Assembly (NCBI GenBank): GCA_907165275.2
Contig: OU015661.1
Coordinates: 6,021,501 to 6,085,500, forward strand
Reading direction: 5' to 3'
Source: Zygaena filipendulae
Taxonomy: Eukaryota > Arthropoda > Insecta > Lepidoptera > Zygaenidae
Length of the DNA stretch: 64,000 nucleotides
Shown here piece by piece: positions 35,063 through 47,092 of this stretch. Positions within the stretch are counted from its first letter, which is position 1. Every line of letters starts with the position of its first letter. Below the pieces are notes generated by a model. It did no database searches. It was given only the letters and a program-made list of their open reading frames with translations, and was not told the origin of the DNA. Both the position numbers and the translations under genes were made by a program.

Positions 35063-35545
35063 CAATTGCGTGAGTTGCGATAAGTGTTGTAAATTGACTT
35101 TGGGCATAAACTTTGAGTAGGTAAGTGCTAAGATTTGTTTTTAAAAACTCTCGATTGCAAGAACTTACATAATTCATTAATTATCTATAGATATTTGACG
35201 TATGAGTTATGGGTACAATAAATTTAAACTATAAAAGTTGATCGATCAGTCGAGCGATCAAAATTCATATTATTAACTGTAAAAGAACAAACCGCCCACG
35301 ATATCACTAACAGCCTGTAATAACTATAAAATAACAGTTAACAAGCGGCCCTTAAACTGTCGGATTTGAACTAAGACGTCTTACGCAACAAAGTATGACT
35401 GTCATGTAAGAGAAACATAACATAGAAAAAATTGTGTTCATGTACATGAACACATTTTTCTAGTAGGTAAGTATAATTTATAGATAAGATAACAGTAGGT
35501 ATATAGATAAAATATGTATGTGTTTATTTAAAAAAAAACTTGATT
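35063..35545. other. Unassigned DNA
   Basis: No supported feature. A short ATGTACATGAACAC inverted block near 35,438-35,460 is too small to interpret. Confidence 0.35.
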
Positions 35546-35835
35546 GCAGTTTTATAGGGTAGGTACTTTTCAAACCGAAATTTTCGCGGAAACTCCGAAA
35601 TTGTCGCAGGTGAAACCGCGAGGAACAGCTAATCCTTGCTATACTATAAATGCAAATGTGTTTATTTGTTTGTTTGTTTGTCACGCTTTCACGCTTTAAC
35701 GGCTCAACCGATCGCTATAAAATTTTGCATACACGTTGTCAAGGGTACAGAGAAAGACATCGGGGACCTTCTATTCAGGGATTCCCGCAGTATTAATTAC
35801 TTAACCATCGGCGGTGACACCGCGAGGAACAGCTA
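35546..35835 (+). mobile_element. Two Helitron-like copies head to tail
   Basis: The first ends GGTGAAACCGCGAGGAACAG then CTAAT at about 35,632. The second follows at once with ACTATAAATGCAAATGTG, GTTTGTTTGTTTGTCACGC, ATAAAATTTTGCATACACGT and ends ACACCGCGAGGAACAGCTA. Insertion of one element next to the end of another is typical of the family. Confidence 0.65.
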
Positions 35836-36615
35836 CATATAGTTATTACCTTTATTATATAGAATGTATTTGGTTATTAGCTATTGCATAAAACTCATCC
35901 ACTCTATCAGGCAGGTATCAAAACGCAGTTCGAATATTATTATTAAAATATGTATATTCATTGTTTATCTACTTAAGAAGTGAATATTTAAGATAAGTAA
36001 CGTAATAAAAACAGTATATTGGAGCAACGACCTCGGCCCCCGGCCCGGGTCCCACCGGTGATAAGCCAGGTTAAATGGCCCGTGCTGCCGCACCGTCCAC
36101 GTCCAATACCATGGCGACCATAACAATGACTTCCTATTTGTATAGGTACACGGCAAGCCATACAGATCACTAAATGTCCCTTTAATTGGTTGACTGGTTA
36201 AATTGAAAGTATTCATTGCGTTCAATAATATTAATAAAATACCCGGATGTGTCTATTAAAGAAGTTATGGACGCATGACATTTATTGATGAAAAATCTAT
36301 GCAAGAAATTAGATTTGGAGCTTACCTGTTTTGTTTTTCTTTTCCAAAACTTAATAAAAAAACATTTCTATGATTTAAATGCATTAAATGTACCTACCTA
36401 AATAATAATGTAATAATAATAATAATGCGTTTATTTGTAATTAATACAGAGTTCTTAGCCTATACATAGATATACCAAAAATAAATAACATAACATGACG
36501 AAAAATTCTTATGTAGAATAGCTATAGGTTGGTGACCTGAGCTCTAAACTAAGCGAGCTTGTATCATAGAGCCCAGGGACCTTCCACTCCTACTGTTGGT
36601 GAATTAGGTCAAGGG
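35836..36615. other. Unassigned; GC-rich patch near 36,030-36,120
   Basis: The patch (CCTCGGCCCCCGGCCCGGGT) is open on the minus strand for 86 codons without a domain. A short (AAT)n tract lies at about 36,405-36,425. Confidence 0.3.
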
Positions 36616-36623
36616 TCAGACGT

Positions 36624-36658
36624 CAATGTGTGTGGGTGTGGGTGCGTGCGTGCGTGTG

Positions 36659-36702
<44 letters not shown>

Positions 36703-36719
36703 TGTGTGTGCGTGCGTGC

Positions 36720-36778
<59 letters not shown>

Positions 36779-36842
36779 CGTGTGTGCGTGCGTGCGTGCG
36801 TGCGTGCGTGTGTGCGTGCGCGTGTGTGTGTGTGTGTGTGGG

Positions 36843-36874
<32 letters not shown>

Positions 36875-36880
36875 TGTGTC
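36624..36880. repeat. Compound microsatellite (TGCG)n-(TG)n-(TGCG)n
   Basis: About 250 bp of TGCG and TG units: a TGCG-rich block, a run of roughly 25 TG units (about 36,724-36,772), then mixed TGCG/TG again. The reading frames that span it on both strands are products of the repeat. Alternating purine-pyrimidine sequence of this length can adopt Z-DNA. Confidence 0.95.
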
Positions 36881-36890
36881 CATGGAAATT

Positions 36891-36931
36891 CGTTACAACA
36901 AATAGAGGAAGCTCTATTTGTTGTTGTAACG
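36891..36931. repeat. Hairpin next to the microsatellite
   Basis: CGTTACAACAAATAGAG and CTCTATTTGTTGTTGTAACG are inverted copies, apart from three extra bases, around a 4-nt loop. Confidence 0.7.
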
Positions 36932-38283
36932 AGGCGGCCGTATGCCACTCGTTATGATATCCCGTCATACTTTTTATTTTTAAAATATGTTCTTTATATT
37001 TCAAAATTGATGTTTATGATATTTTTGACGGTCTCCGATTCTGAATCTCCTAGATACATATAAAACAAAACATTAATATTCAAATACATATCATTGATTA
37101 ATATTTATTTATTTATTTATTTATTCTTTATTGCACAGTGTGTACAAATGGCGAACTTAATGCCTTGCGGCATTCTCTACCAGTTAACCATTGTCTTTAA
37201 TATCCATACCATTAACCATTAAATAACCATTATATAACCATTTAATATCCATTAAATTATATTTCTACTCTGTAAATAATCTAATTATTTACTCATTGGG
37301 CTAGCCGATGGCCATACCTACTTTCGACTACTACTACTTTTACCTATGGTCGTGTTTATTTGGTTTCTATGGAGAATGATTGGGATTTTATCTATCTGAT
37401 GAAAATGCCGCTAACTACATAGGCAGGAGTCTACCTGTCAAAAATTGTTAAATCATTGCCGGTTGATAAAAAAATCTTGGAACAATGAATACGAGTACAA
37501 TGTTCATCAACAAAAAAAATACGTATCTACTAGTTTCCTAGTTTCCATTATACTTTTGTGTTTTAAACAAACTTAGAATTAACGCTTTTAATGACTAATT
37601 TTTTTTTAAAAAAACCTTGCAGGTCTACACTGTACGGTGGGGTGATTTGGTTGATAAATCACCTCCGATATCTTTGATTCAGTGTTAGCAAAAATCAGTT
37701 TCCATGAAAAAATCGCACAATTTCTAAATACCTACATGTGCATAGACACATAGTTTTGTACTGTAGATTTTTAACTTTAAATTTCAGGTTTTCCCTGTAA
37801 ATTTCATTAAAATAATTTAGTAGCTGTTTAAAAACTAAACTTTTATATGATAGATATCTCAAGCGGTTGATGATTCTATTACGAAAGAAAATATTAAGTT
37901 CGGATCAAAAAATACCTTGACTGATCAAAAATTAGAAGAGAATAATATTTATAGGGGGCCATGTCTATCGACTGACATAATTGGTATCTAATAATAATAA
38001 TTAATAATATAGCGGAAAAATAAATAGAGATAATATATGTATATATACAAATAATACTTTTCTATATAGAGTACGGTTAATTTATCGTAACGCCTCGTAT
38101 AATGGAAAGGTGAGAAGTATCAAGTATCAGTCAATCACAAGTGGCCGCTGTCGGCGATGAATCGGCGGATGTCACCACAACCGGGATAGCGCGATATTTT
38201 GAGCAAGGCGCGTCGGCCTATGCTACTTGTATTATTAATTGTAGGTATAGACTATGGACCTCTCTATAATTATATATTCGTAA
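36932..38283. other. AT-rich stretch, nothing recognised
   Basis: A (TTTA)n tract near 37,102-37,125 and repeated ATTAACCATTAAATAACC units around 37,185-37,255 are low complexity. There is no gene signal. Confidence 0.4.
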
Positions 38284-38498
38284 GCTATCCCTACTAATAC
38301 CTATTATAAATGGGAAAGTAACTCTGTCTGTCTGTCTGTCTGTCTGTTACGCTTTCATACCTTAACGGCTCAACCAATCATCATGAAATTTTGCATACAC
38401 GTTGTCAGGAGTATCTACAGAGAAGGACATGGGGTACTTTCAGTCCCAGAATGCTCAGGAAACCGCGCGTAGTTGAAACCGCGGGGAATAGCTAGTAC
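38284..38498 (+). mobile_element. Helitron-like element
   Basis: ATCCCTACTAATACCTATTA start, CTGTCTGTCTGTCTGTCTG, TGAAATTTTGCATACACGTT body, and a GAAACCGCGGGGAATAGCTA end. Confidence 0.75.
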
Positions 38499-38525
38499 CT
38501 ATAAGTATAAATATACCTATGTATG

Positions 38526-38750
38526 TAAGTAATAGCTGTTGCCCGGGGTTTCACCCGCGGAAATTTCGGGAATCCCGCAGGAATTCCGGGATAAAAAGTA
38601 CCCTATGTCCTTCTCTGTACCACAACTGACAACATGTGTATAAAATTTCATGATGATCGGTTGAGCCGTTAAGACGTGAAAGCATAACAGACAGACAGAC
38701 AAACAGAGTTACTTTCGCATTTATTATATTAGTAGGGATAGTAGGGATAT
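38526..38750 (-). mobile_element. Helitron-like element, reverse orientation
   Basis: Starts with the complement of the 3' end (GGGGTTTCACCCGCGG), then CCGGGATAAAAAGTACCCTA, a CAGACAGACAGAC tract and TTATTATATTAGTAGGGAT. With the preceding copy it forms a tail-to-tail pair. Confidence 0.75.
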
Positions 38751-39900
38751 GTTAGTCGATTTGATTTAATATATTATAATACCTGTGACCTGCTCCAAAA
38801 CTAACGTCGAAATACTGAAATGCGTTCTGATTAATGTGCTGTCGGTTATGTTGCAAGATATGTTAGCAAACAACAAATATTATTGTAATTTAGTTATCTG
38901 TCCATTGGAATACGTATTTGAACAGGACAGGTAAGGTATCTGGAATTTATCCTTGGACCAGCAGCTAGTAGGCAAAACTTCAGAATAGAAAGGAAAGGCG
39001 TCCGGACAGTATCCGTTTGCATTCCCACGACATGGGAACGACGCTTTGTCAATGTCGGTGATGTCGGTAGTAAATAATAATACTAAATTGGTTGCTTAGT
39101 TTATTTATCAGCAATATTTATATTGAAAAATGAATATGAATTAGACAAGTAATGCTGAAAATTACGAAATCTTCATTGTATATAGGTATTAGTACCTACA
39201 TACAATGAAGATTTCGTAATTTAAATTGAACTTGAATTTAAAAACAAATTGTGTGAACGAGTGCTCCAAACAACCAATAAACACATTTCCGGTCCCAATT
39301 CACGTTTCAAGGACGCACCCAGCACGCACCCGTTTCCGTTCTACGAATTGGGGTAGAGAACATTGTTGAATGTTCATAGACAAAAACAGATGGTGTCGAA
39401 TCTATACTTATATGGCATATTGTGTTTTGCTTCAAACTGGTGTGTCCCAAGCTTTCCGATCACCTCAGTTTAGCCCGCAGGTTGAACGTCGTTAATAGCC
39501 AATTACGTGGTAAAACGCTGCAAAGCGAGGTCAGAGACAACATTCACGGAGTCCCTTCCCGGTTCACGAGTGGAATGGAATGAAACACTATGATCAAGCT
39601 GTCGCATTAACACATTACTTTCCCTGCACCCCAGAATTTCAAAAACATTAACTCATCTGCTAGCAAACTACCTGTAATTACAGTGGTGCGATGTCGGGTT
39701 CGGTAATAAACCGGTGGGCCGGTCCGAACCAGTCCAGTACCAGGGGTACGTAGCCAATAAAGGATTACTTTCTCACCAAAAAATTGATCCAAAGTATGCC
39801 GTGTGAAAGAGCATTACTTAAACAACAGCAAGCGCAAGCGATATTTACTGAAGGGAGAAGGTCAATTGCAAGCTAGTCCGCATGTCAGCACGAGCTGCTG
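38751..39900. other. Unassigned, apart from the palindrome listed separately
   Basis: Balanced to AT-rich DNA. GC-richer around 39,270-39,360 and 39,700-39,740, without an exon structure. Confidence 0.35.
39158..39222. repeat. 65-bp palindrome with about 30-bp stem
   Basis: AAATTACGAAATCTTCATTG and the continuing TATATAGGTA are mirrored across a short loop (TTAG), with one mismatch. No other copy is seen in the window. It is too small for a transposon with coding capacity. Confidence 0.85.
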
Positions 39901-39911
39901 CAGTAAAATTA

Positions 39912-40249
39912 AGCCGACTTCAAAAAACACAAAAATGCCTTACACTAAAAAGTTTAAAAAATTTAACAAAAGAACCGACTTCCAAAAACACAAAACTAAA
40001 AAATAAATAACAAAATACCGATTTATTCCAAAAGACTAAGTAAAATTATTATTGGTTTGTGCTACCACTGATCGGTTTGAATTCGGTGCCAAACCCACTT
40101 ATGTTTGCCCACTTGGGTTGCTCTGCTCTCGACGAGCTCGTGGCGGGAGTGGACTTAGCCCATCTACACATCTACTCCATATTTGGTTTGTCACCGACTT
40201 CAAACCGATCAGTGGTAGCACAAACCAATAATACCTAATATTTAAAAAT
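39912..40249. repeat. Fold-back repeat with GTGCTACCAC arms
   Basis: TTGGTTTGTGCTACCACTGA with the following TCGGTTTGAATTCGGTG (from about 40,050) is mirrored at about 40,190-40,232. The loop holds CTCGACGAGCTCGTGGCGGG. To its left, AACCGACTTCCAAAAACACA and TACCGATTTATTCC match the outer arm of the related unit at 41,263-41,641. Confidence 0.65.
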
Positions 40250-40412
40250 AAAAAAATTCCCAGGGGAATTCTGGGATAAAAAGTACCCTATGTCCTCTGT
40301 ACCCCTGACAACATGCTTGCAAAATTTCATGATGATCGGTTGCGCCGTTAAAGCGCGTAAGCGTAACAAACAAACAAACTCACTTTCGCATTTATAATAT
40401 TAGTGACTTCCA
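40250..40412 (-). mobile_element. Helitron-like remnant, reverse
   Basis: GGGGAATTCTGGGATAAAAA, GTACCCTATGTCCTCTGTAC, GCAAAATTTCATGATGATCG, then TTTATAATATTAGTGA. The 3' terminal hairpin is lost. Confidence 0.65.
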
Positions 40413-41262
40413 AAAAGGAGGAGGTTATGCATTCGATTGTATGTTTTTTTTTTTAATGTATGTTCACCAATTACTCGAAGACGGTTGGACCGATTTCGAA
40501 AATTCTTTTTCTGTTTGAAAGGGTTTACTCCCAATTAGGTCTCATTGCTACCAAGTCGGGATCTGATGATGAGATCTTAGAGAAATCGAGGGAACTCTTC
40601 AAAAACTATGGGCACACCTACAGCGAATTGGGTATTTTTTATAGTAAATCGTTCATTTGCTTTCGAAAAGCAAAATTTGAAGAAGTGGAACTGATGTTGA
40701 AGACCACAGGTGGTCATCGGAACTACTCAACAATAATACGTATTTCACGGGTTTCGATTGGACCGATTTGGAAAATTGTTTTTTGTTTGGAAGGGTATAC
40801 TTCCAGGTTTGTCCCTTTATCACTAAGTCGAGATCTGATGATGCGATCTTGGAGAAATCGAGGGAACTCTTCAAAAATTATAGGCAGACCTACAGCGATT
40901 TTTGTATTTTTTTATGGTAAATTGCTTATTTGCTTTTGGAAAGCAAAATTTGAAGAAGTGAAACTGATGATGAAGACCACAGATGGTCATCGGAACTACT
41001 CAATAATAGGTATTTCACGAGTTTCGATTCGTTAACTTTAATATGGTTCCTAAACAATTTATGCTCGTCACAACTCACAACGTATATGGCAAAATGGAAC
41101 TGATAGTGATGTACCAGGAGAACTCCTCAAAAATTAACGTCCCTGCATCGGGAAAAGCAATATTTTGTAAAAGGTGATGAGCAGTTGACATTAGGCTATT
41201 GTAACTTAGATAAATTACAAACCGTCTCACTTAAAAGCAAGAAATAAACAAATTTTTAACAA
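40413..41262 (+). repeat. ACCGACTTCC-family repeat with internal tandem duplication
   Basis: GACTTCCAAAAAGGAGGAGG start. A unit of about 260-270 bp is present twice (about 40,485-40,745 and 40,750-41,015), sharing GACCGATTT(C/G)G(A)AAAATT, TCGAGGGAACTCTTCAAAAA, GCAAAATTTGAAGAAGTG and GGTCATCGGAACTACTCAA. A 191-codon frame crosses both units, but the matching DNA is read in different frames in the two units, so it is not a conserved protein. Confidence 0.7.
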
Positions 41263-41641
41263 AAAAATTAAAACCAACTTCCAAAAAACAAAACTAAAAA
41301 GCTAAAAATAACAAAATACCGATTTAATCCAACAGACAAAAATACACGTAATACCGTATTTTTTATTTGTGCTACCACTTTTCGATATGAAGTCGGTGAC
41401 AGGCCAAGTATGGAGAAGGTAGATAGTCCACTGCCGCCACGAGCTCGTCGTGAACTGAACAACCCAAGTGGATAGACGTAAGCGGGCTTGGCACCGAATT
41501 CAAATCGAAAAGTGGTAAATGGTGGTAGCACAAACCAATCATAGTAGGTACCTTGTATTTTTGTCTGTTGGATTAAATGTTGGTGTTTTGTTATTTTTAG
41601 CTTTTTTGTTTTGTGTTTTTTGGAAGTCGGTTTTTAATTTT
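41263..41641. repeat. Long fold-back repeat, about 75-bp outer arms
   Basis: Left arm AAAACCAACTTCCAAAAAAC then GCTAAAAATAACAAAATACC and TTTAATCCAACAGACAAAAA. The right arm is the complement, ending TTTTTGGAAGTCGGTTTTTA. Inside is a second inverted pair with TTTGTGCTACCACTTTTCG arms. Confidence 0.7.
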
Positions 41642-42420
41642 TGTTCTACTGTTTTTGTCTACACATCATCTTAAAAGTAGTAGGTATAGATAAACATATT
41701 TTCGGCAACTACATACATAGCTGTAGATGCGATTTACTTTTATGGCCCAGTGACGTACTAGCCAACTAGGTATACGTAGTAGTATGGTGTAGTAAGTAAC
41801 AAACCGAAAGGCGGACATAGGATAAATAATAATTTTAGAATTTTTTAAATTCAGCTATTGAGCTGACGCTAAATCCACTCGGAAGGTCAATGAACTGTGT
41901 ACTATTAATTTGAGTAACTTGACGCAGATGTTTGGAATATGTTACAATAAAGCCGCTGATGATGCTGGCTGAGTCTAACCAAAATTATGCATGACGAGAT
42001 ACCTACAAGATGCCAAGTTGCTACAGCCAATGTAGACGATTTTGGGAGAAGACGAGTATGACTGACAAGCATAGTCTCCATAGGTACGTTGATTGGCCTC
42101 CACCCGCGACTCCTGGCGAGCATTGTAGGTCAACATCTCTTACCGGCGTAATATCATCGTCACGTATACCGTATAGGTACGTATTTTAAAATGGTACATA
42201 TGTAGGTAACCAATATTCGTCCGTATTTAGTTATTATTTTACTGAATGTGAATAAAATTATATGATTTTTACCAAGCGTACGTAGGTACCTACCTTCTTG
42301 ATACATTACTTGAATATAGGCAAGGTAGGTAAGTAACCTACCTACTAATGAAAAAAAATCATTAGCTACCTACTTGTTCATAGCAAAAGACAACCGACAG
42401 CAAAAAAACCCATTGCAGAA
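41642..42420. other. Unassigned DNA upstream of the host gene
   Basis: AT-rich with several CCTACC runs. No repeat or exon I can define. It may include upstream regulatory DNA of the gene that starts near 42.5 kb. Confidence 0.3.
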
Positions 42421-43203
42421 AAGATTATTATTATAAAGCGGCGCCACTGGCTAAAGCTAGATTTGAATTAGTTCCTAAAAAATATAAATCCTTTTGACCG
42501 GCTAATAAAAAATCACAATAAAATAATATTAAGCATTAATGCTTTGAAAGTTTTTGAATTGGGTGAAATAAGCAGGCTACAGCGAAGCAGGTAGGGAGCG
42601 ATGGCGGCGGCCGGCGAGCCGCGCAAACGGCGGCGGCGCAAGCGGTGCGGCGCGGCACGGTCTGCTGTGAACCCCTCTACCCGCTCCCCTCGCCCGGCAG
42701 ACAAGTCAAGAGGCCGTTGCCAGCTGCGCGTGTTGTCGTGCGCGTCTTGGATTTTTCGGTGTACCTATTTGACATTTCTTTATTTTCACAATCTATTTAC
42801 AAACGATAAACTTTTTCGCATTGAGTTAAAATAATCACGTGAAAACAATGATATATGTAGTGAAAAATTGTGGATAATAATATTACGGAGACTTCAGTTG
42901 TAATGACTATTCGACGTGATCGCATATTTTGTGTTCATTTATTTGTGCCTTTTGTCTGTAAAACAGTGGATTAAATATAGGTATAAAGTGAAGTTTATAT
43001 TGATTCTAGTGCTGCTATTATAAATAGTACTAGTACACTCCTGCATTGTGACAAGTGATTGTTGTCGTGGCTGGTTTTCTGTGTGGAAACTTTCATTAAG
43101 CTGTACAATAAAACCGTGGGTTATGCTTCCTTAGCGAATGCGATCCCTGCACGCTCGCATTCCATTGGGTTGGGAGGCAAGTGGCAACCTCAAACATTTT
43201 ACG
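42421..43203 (+). other. Putative 5' non-coding exon of the host gene, with promoter region
   Basis: A sharply CpG-rich core (about 42,595-42,740: GCGGCGGCCGGCGAGCCGCG) sits in AT-rich DNA, as expected for a promoter or first exon. The exon is proposed to end at ACG|GTGAGT (donor at 43,204). The 5' end is not defined; no clear TATA box is seen, and a TCAGTT initiator-like motif lies at 42,894. Two small frames occur: 77 codons from 42,601 and one from ATG 43,138 (MRSLHARIPLGW...) that runs to the donor. Joined to the next exon, neither gives the main frame: the frame that matches the next exon has a TAA at 43,109 and no ATG after it. I therefore treat this exon as untranslated leader carrying upstream ORFs. 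Evidence is compositional plus splice-site match. Confidence 0.45.
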
Positions 43204-44154
43204 GTGAGTAGGGCTGGTGGACTAAGCAGGCACTGCCTTGTCCGTGCCAAAGATTTCAATTCAAGTTCATTGTACTTTGACCTAAAATATAAATATCTTG
43301 ACCACACTTAAGGTGTCGTATGACAAACTAAGCCAAACAATTGATATACCTACTAGGTATATATCCAAGATAATTACACAACAATCAATGACACAAAATT
43401 CTCAAAAAACAAACAAAAAATTTCAATCTGTAAAGAATCTTTAGAATTAGTACAGGCAGTTTAAAAACGGCTTAATGTTGAAGGTTTTAAAATGAATTTC
43501 TGATTACTAATTCAATTTTTGTAACAATTTGATCTTATGCCATGTATGAACTGGCAATGTTGCCTATAGAACTGTAGTTAAAATGTAAAAATAATTGTGT
43601 GGGTATCAATTTTCCAAACTCATTGATATGTTAACAATTAACATCATATTTTTAATGAGGTATAAATACCTAGTCAGTCTATCCATCCTTGGGTTTTTAA
43701 CTCGTTACATTCTGGATCTATGGATAGATATGTTATTGAAATAATAACTTTAAGTTGAATACTATTGCTTAATTATTTCAGTTCAGGTAAAACTATGTGG
43801 ATAGTTTAAAACAGTCCATAGCTGAGAAAATCATAATCATGAAACAGTTCTTTTTAAATATCATGTTACGGACTCAATTCTGGTACCTAGTTAAAGTACC
43901 TAGTTCCTATATGAATTTATGAAGAAAGTGTACGATGTAGTTTACTGATGATGAGAAGCTACGCCTAATTCAGATTTCAAAACTTACTACTTAATTAGGA
44001 ATAGTGTGAAAAAACTTCACTAGGCCGACTTCAATAATGAAACAAAATTTAATTGTACGTTTGAAAAAAAAAATCACTGCCTAAAAAATATAAATAGAAA
44101 AATAATTAAACTAGCTCTCCTTTACATATTATATTCATGCACATAATTTAGATA

Positions 44155-44295
44155 GGTATATGCAATGCAACCTGACTGCTAGACCAGGTGTTGCAGGTTC
44201 AATTCCCACATAGGATGATACATATTTGTGTTTACCCTCAGTCTGGGTGTTTAGTTGTGTAGGTATCGTAGTTAAATATTAATTTACAACGAAAA
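44155..44295 (+). repeat. tRNA-derived SINE relic
   Basis: GCAACCTGACTGCTAGACCA followed by GTTGCAGGTTCAATTCCC gives a good B box (GGTTCAATTCC). Acceptor-stem pairing is absent. A body with GTGTTTACCCTCAGTCTGGG follows. Confidence 0.5.
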
Positions 44296-44533
44296 ATTAA
44301 AATTATAACTCTCTGACAAGAAAATTAACATAATAATCAAGATAATCAATTACTAGATAATCAAGTTTATTTAAATCAATAAATTTAAGTTGTTAAAAGA
44401 TATAAAATGATAAAATAGCATTAATCTAAAGTCTAAACTAAACTGCACTTTTAATTTTTATCTTTAAAAAAACTTTACCTATAACTACATATGAATATGT
44501 CAAGAATGCTATCATGACTTGAGTCTGCCGATA

Positions 44534-45115
44534 AGCAAAGTTCCCACATAAGTGCTATTCATCTACGGCTCAACTGTACAATAAGCACCCGCGATTTAGA
44601 GCTTCATATTTTTTACGTGTGTGGGACTTTGCTTAATATAACTTCACATAAAATCCCTAGTTACGGAAACTCATCGTTTTCGAGAAAAAAAATACTAAAG
44701 TTTCACAATTTCATACAAAACTCCGCGATGTGTCAACCATTTGCCATTGACTTTGTAAGAATTGTTTCGTTTTACATTCGGATAAAGTGATTATATTATT
44801 TATTATCTTTGATTATTATAATTTGCTAATGAAAATGAAAATTTGTTAAACTTGAGTTGGTTAGGTTAGGTTTGCACTGTTGACGAAGTCGCGCGAGCCG
44901 AGCGAGCGCAGCGAGCGTGCCGCGGTAGCGGCCGGCGAAGCGCCATAGTCAAAATATTATCGTAAATTGAGTAAGGTTTTTATTATTTTTTTTTCTCGAA
45001 AATTATGAATTTCCGTAATTTGCGGATTTGAGAAATACACTATAAACACACTATTCTATCCAAAAAAAAATTGTAACTATTAAAAATCGAGGGTGCTTAA
45101 TGTACAGTCCTTCCT
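44534..45115. mobile_element. Nested fold-back element with GC-rich core
   Basis: Outer pair: CTGTACAATAAGCACCCGCG at 44,574 and TAAAAATCGAGGGTGC plus TTAATGTACAG at about 45,080-45,108. Inner pair: TTACGGAAACTCATCG with TTTTCGAGAAAAAAA at about 44,665 and its complement at 44,985-45,020. A further small pair (GCAAAGTTCCCACA / TGTGTGGGACTTTGC) lies at 44,537-44,634. The centre carries the GC-rich module (44,860-44,945) also seen at 3,850 and 10,815. Confidence 0.6.
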
Positions 45116-46419
45116 CATCTACTATAATGAAGTTAAAGTAGATTTAACTTAATTAGTTAATCACACTGAAACACAATTGTTATCTTTATTTAAGCTAAAA
45201 AGTTTAACTCATTATTGTGAATACCTAGGTAAACTTTGAATTTAGTTATTGTGACATTAATGGAAAACCTAACAATGACATGTACCTCTTTAATCTCTTA
45301 TGGGAAATACATAATATGTGCAGAGACATGATGACATGATCACCGAATTCCAATCACAATTTCCAGGTATTACCTATTTGCAGTGAAAACTATATATACC
45401 TATGCCTAATAACTATACCTAATATTTGTAACACAAGTTATTCCCGAAAGTTTCATACACATTTCTTGTTTTTTTAAATATTAGACATGGAATGTTGGAT
45501 TTCCAAAAATTTCATCTTAATGTTTACCTACAATATAAAAGGCAGCCTTGTGCTAAATCTACCAGTGTGTTGATGTGTCTAGTTGTGAAATATGAGCATT
45601 TCTCTTTAAATCTTCTTACAATTGCTACAGAATTTTATCTCAATGAGATCAGAATCTTTAACTATGTTTGTCTACATATACATTTAATAAAATAGCTATG
45701 TATATTATTTCCATAAAATGAAAACAAATACCAATGAGTTCTTGATAGGTAGTTCTATTATAGCTCCATTTAAAAAGGTGGTTAAAAATCAAGTGGAAAA
45801 TATCTAAAATATTAAGTAATAAACATTTCCTCACAAATTAAATCCTATACAGCGACTAAACAATATACTAGGTAAGTACCACAGAAATTATTTAAATTAT
45901 GTTTGGAAATTATGAATTTATGAAAATGCAAAATAAAACTATGTAGTTTCTTTTAGTAAAAAACATAATTATTATCTTAGTTTTAACTAGGTACTTATAC
46001 AAAATAAATGTTCTCTAGACCATTCTTAATTTTAAATTCTAAGTTCAAGCTCAATATTATCTTATTTGTTATTTCACACACTCCAAATAGAACAACATTG
46101 ATAAACCACTAGAAAAACAGCTGTGCCAGTCTGTGAACGCAGTTTTATTATCACTCCATATGTTTCCAGTTTTTCTCCTTTAAAATAGTTTTCAGCTTAA
46201 TATCTTTTGCTGTGGTGTCCTAAAACCTGTTTCTCAATTTAACAATTTAACAACAAAAATAAATATACCTACATATAATATAAATAAATATACATTCAAT
46301 GTAAATTCATAAATGTAAATTTATAAAGAGATGCAGTTTGTAAATCTGGATGTAGGGAATAACTAATGAACTACAGAATTGATTTCAAAAAATATTTCAC
46401 TGATAGGAAGCTATTGCAT

Positions 46420-46512
46420 CCCTGAGTGGATAAGGATAATCCTGATACAAAGAGTTTTCGAGAGAATTCCAAAATTGACGCGGGTGAAATAGCGGCAGAA
46501 CCAGCTAGCAAC
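46420..46512 (+). mobile_element. 3' end fragment of a Helitron-like element
   Basis: GAGAATTCCAAAATTGACGC and GGGTGAAATAGCGGCAGAAC then CAGCTAGC; a decayed terminus. Confidence 0.5.
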
Positions 46513-46881
46513 AATATAATTTGGTAGAAAAACCAAACCTGTCTTGAAGATTTTTGCATGAAACAAAAATTACAAATAGGTACAAAACACTATTGCCTCG
46601 TTTTAGCTGAAAAACTGTTTCACTCAAATAATTCGTATACTTAATTGATCCTCACATTGAATTTTCGACCTTGTTATTGGAAAACATGTAAACACTAATT
46701 TCGCTCCTTAAACATCGGTGTATGGTTGAAAAAACTGCTATAAGAGGTTGTGGTAGGCCTTAGAAATAATAATGAGAAACCTAGATGAGATAACTATAAA
46801 GTTACTATTTTATAATGCCACAACCGCCATATTTTTTTCTAGTCCCACACTGGAATTATAATTAGGTATCATTTATTCTAT

Positions 46882-47092
46882 ACTAGCTGTCCCCGCGGTT
46901 TCACCCGCGGTAATTTCGAAGTTTTCGCTGGAATTTCAGGATAAACTAATATATTAACCTTCCTGTTGAATCATCACTCTATTAAAAAAAACCGCATTAA
47001 GCCGTTGCGTAGTTTTAAAGATCTAAAAGCATACATAGGGACGGACAGACAGCGGGAAGCGACTTTGTTTTATTTATACTATGTAGTGATTG
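46882..47092 (-). mobile_element. Helitron-like element, reverse
   Basis: ACTAGCTGTCCCCGCGGTTT and CACCCGCGGTAATTTCGAAG start. A GACGGACAGACAGCGGGAAG tract and TTTATACTATGTAGTGATT follow at the other end. Confidence 0.65.

Noticed and set aside
36559..37063. Five long open frames over the microsatellite, both strands
   Set aside because: Products of (TGCG)n/(TG)n translation (VCVC, ACVR and TRTH repeats), with no host protein character.
40460..41035. 191-codon open frame on the plus strand
   Set aside because: It runs through two tandem units of a dispersed repeat, and the matching DNA is read in different frames in the two units. No domain.
42601..42834. 77-codon frame beginning MAAAGEPRKRRRRKR as a main coding exon
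   Set aside because: It ends in AT-rich sequence at 42,834 with no donor in frame and does not join the next exon. Kept only as a possible upstream ORF.
44155..44230. tRNA gene
   Set aside because: Good B box, but no acceptor-stem pairing, and similar blocks recur as dispersed repeats.
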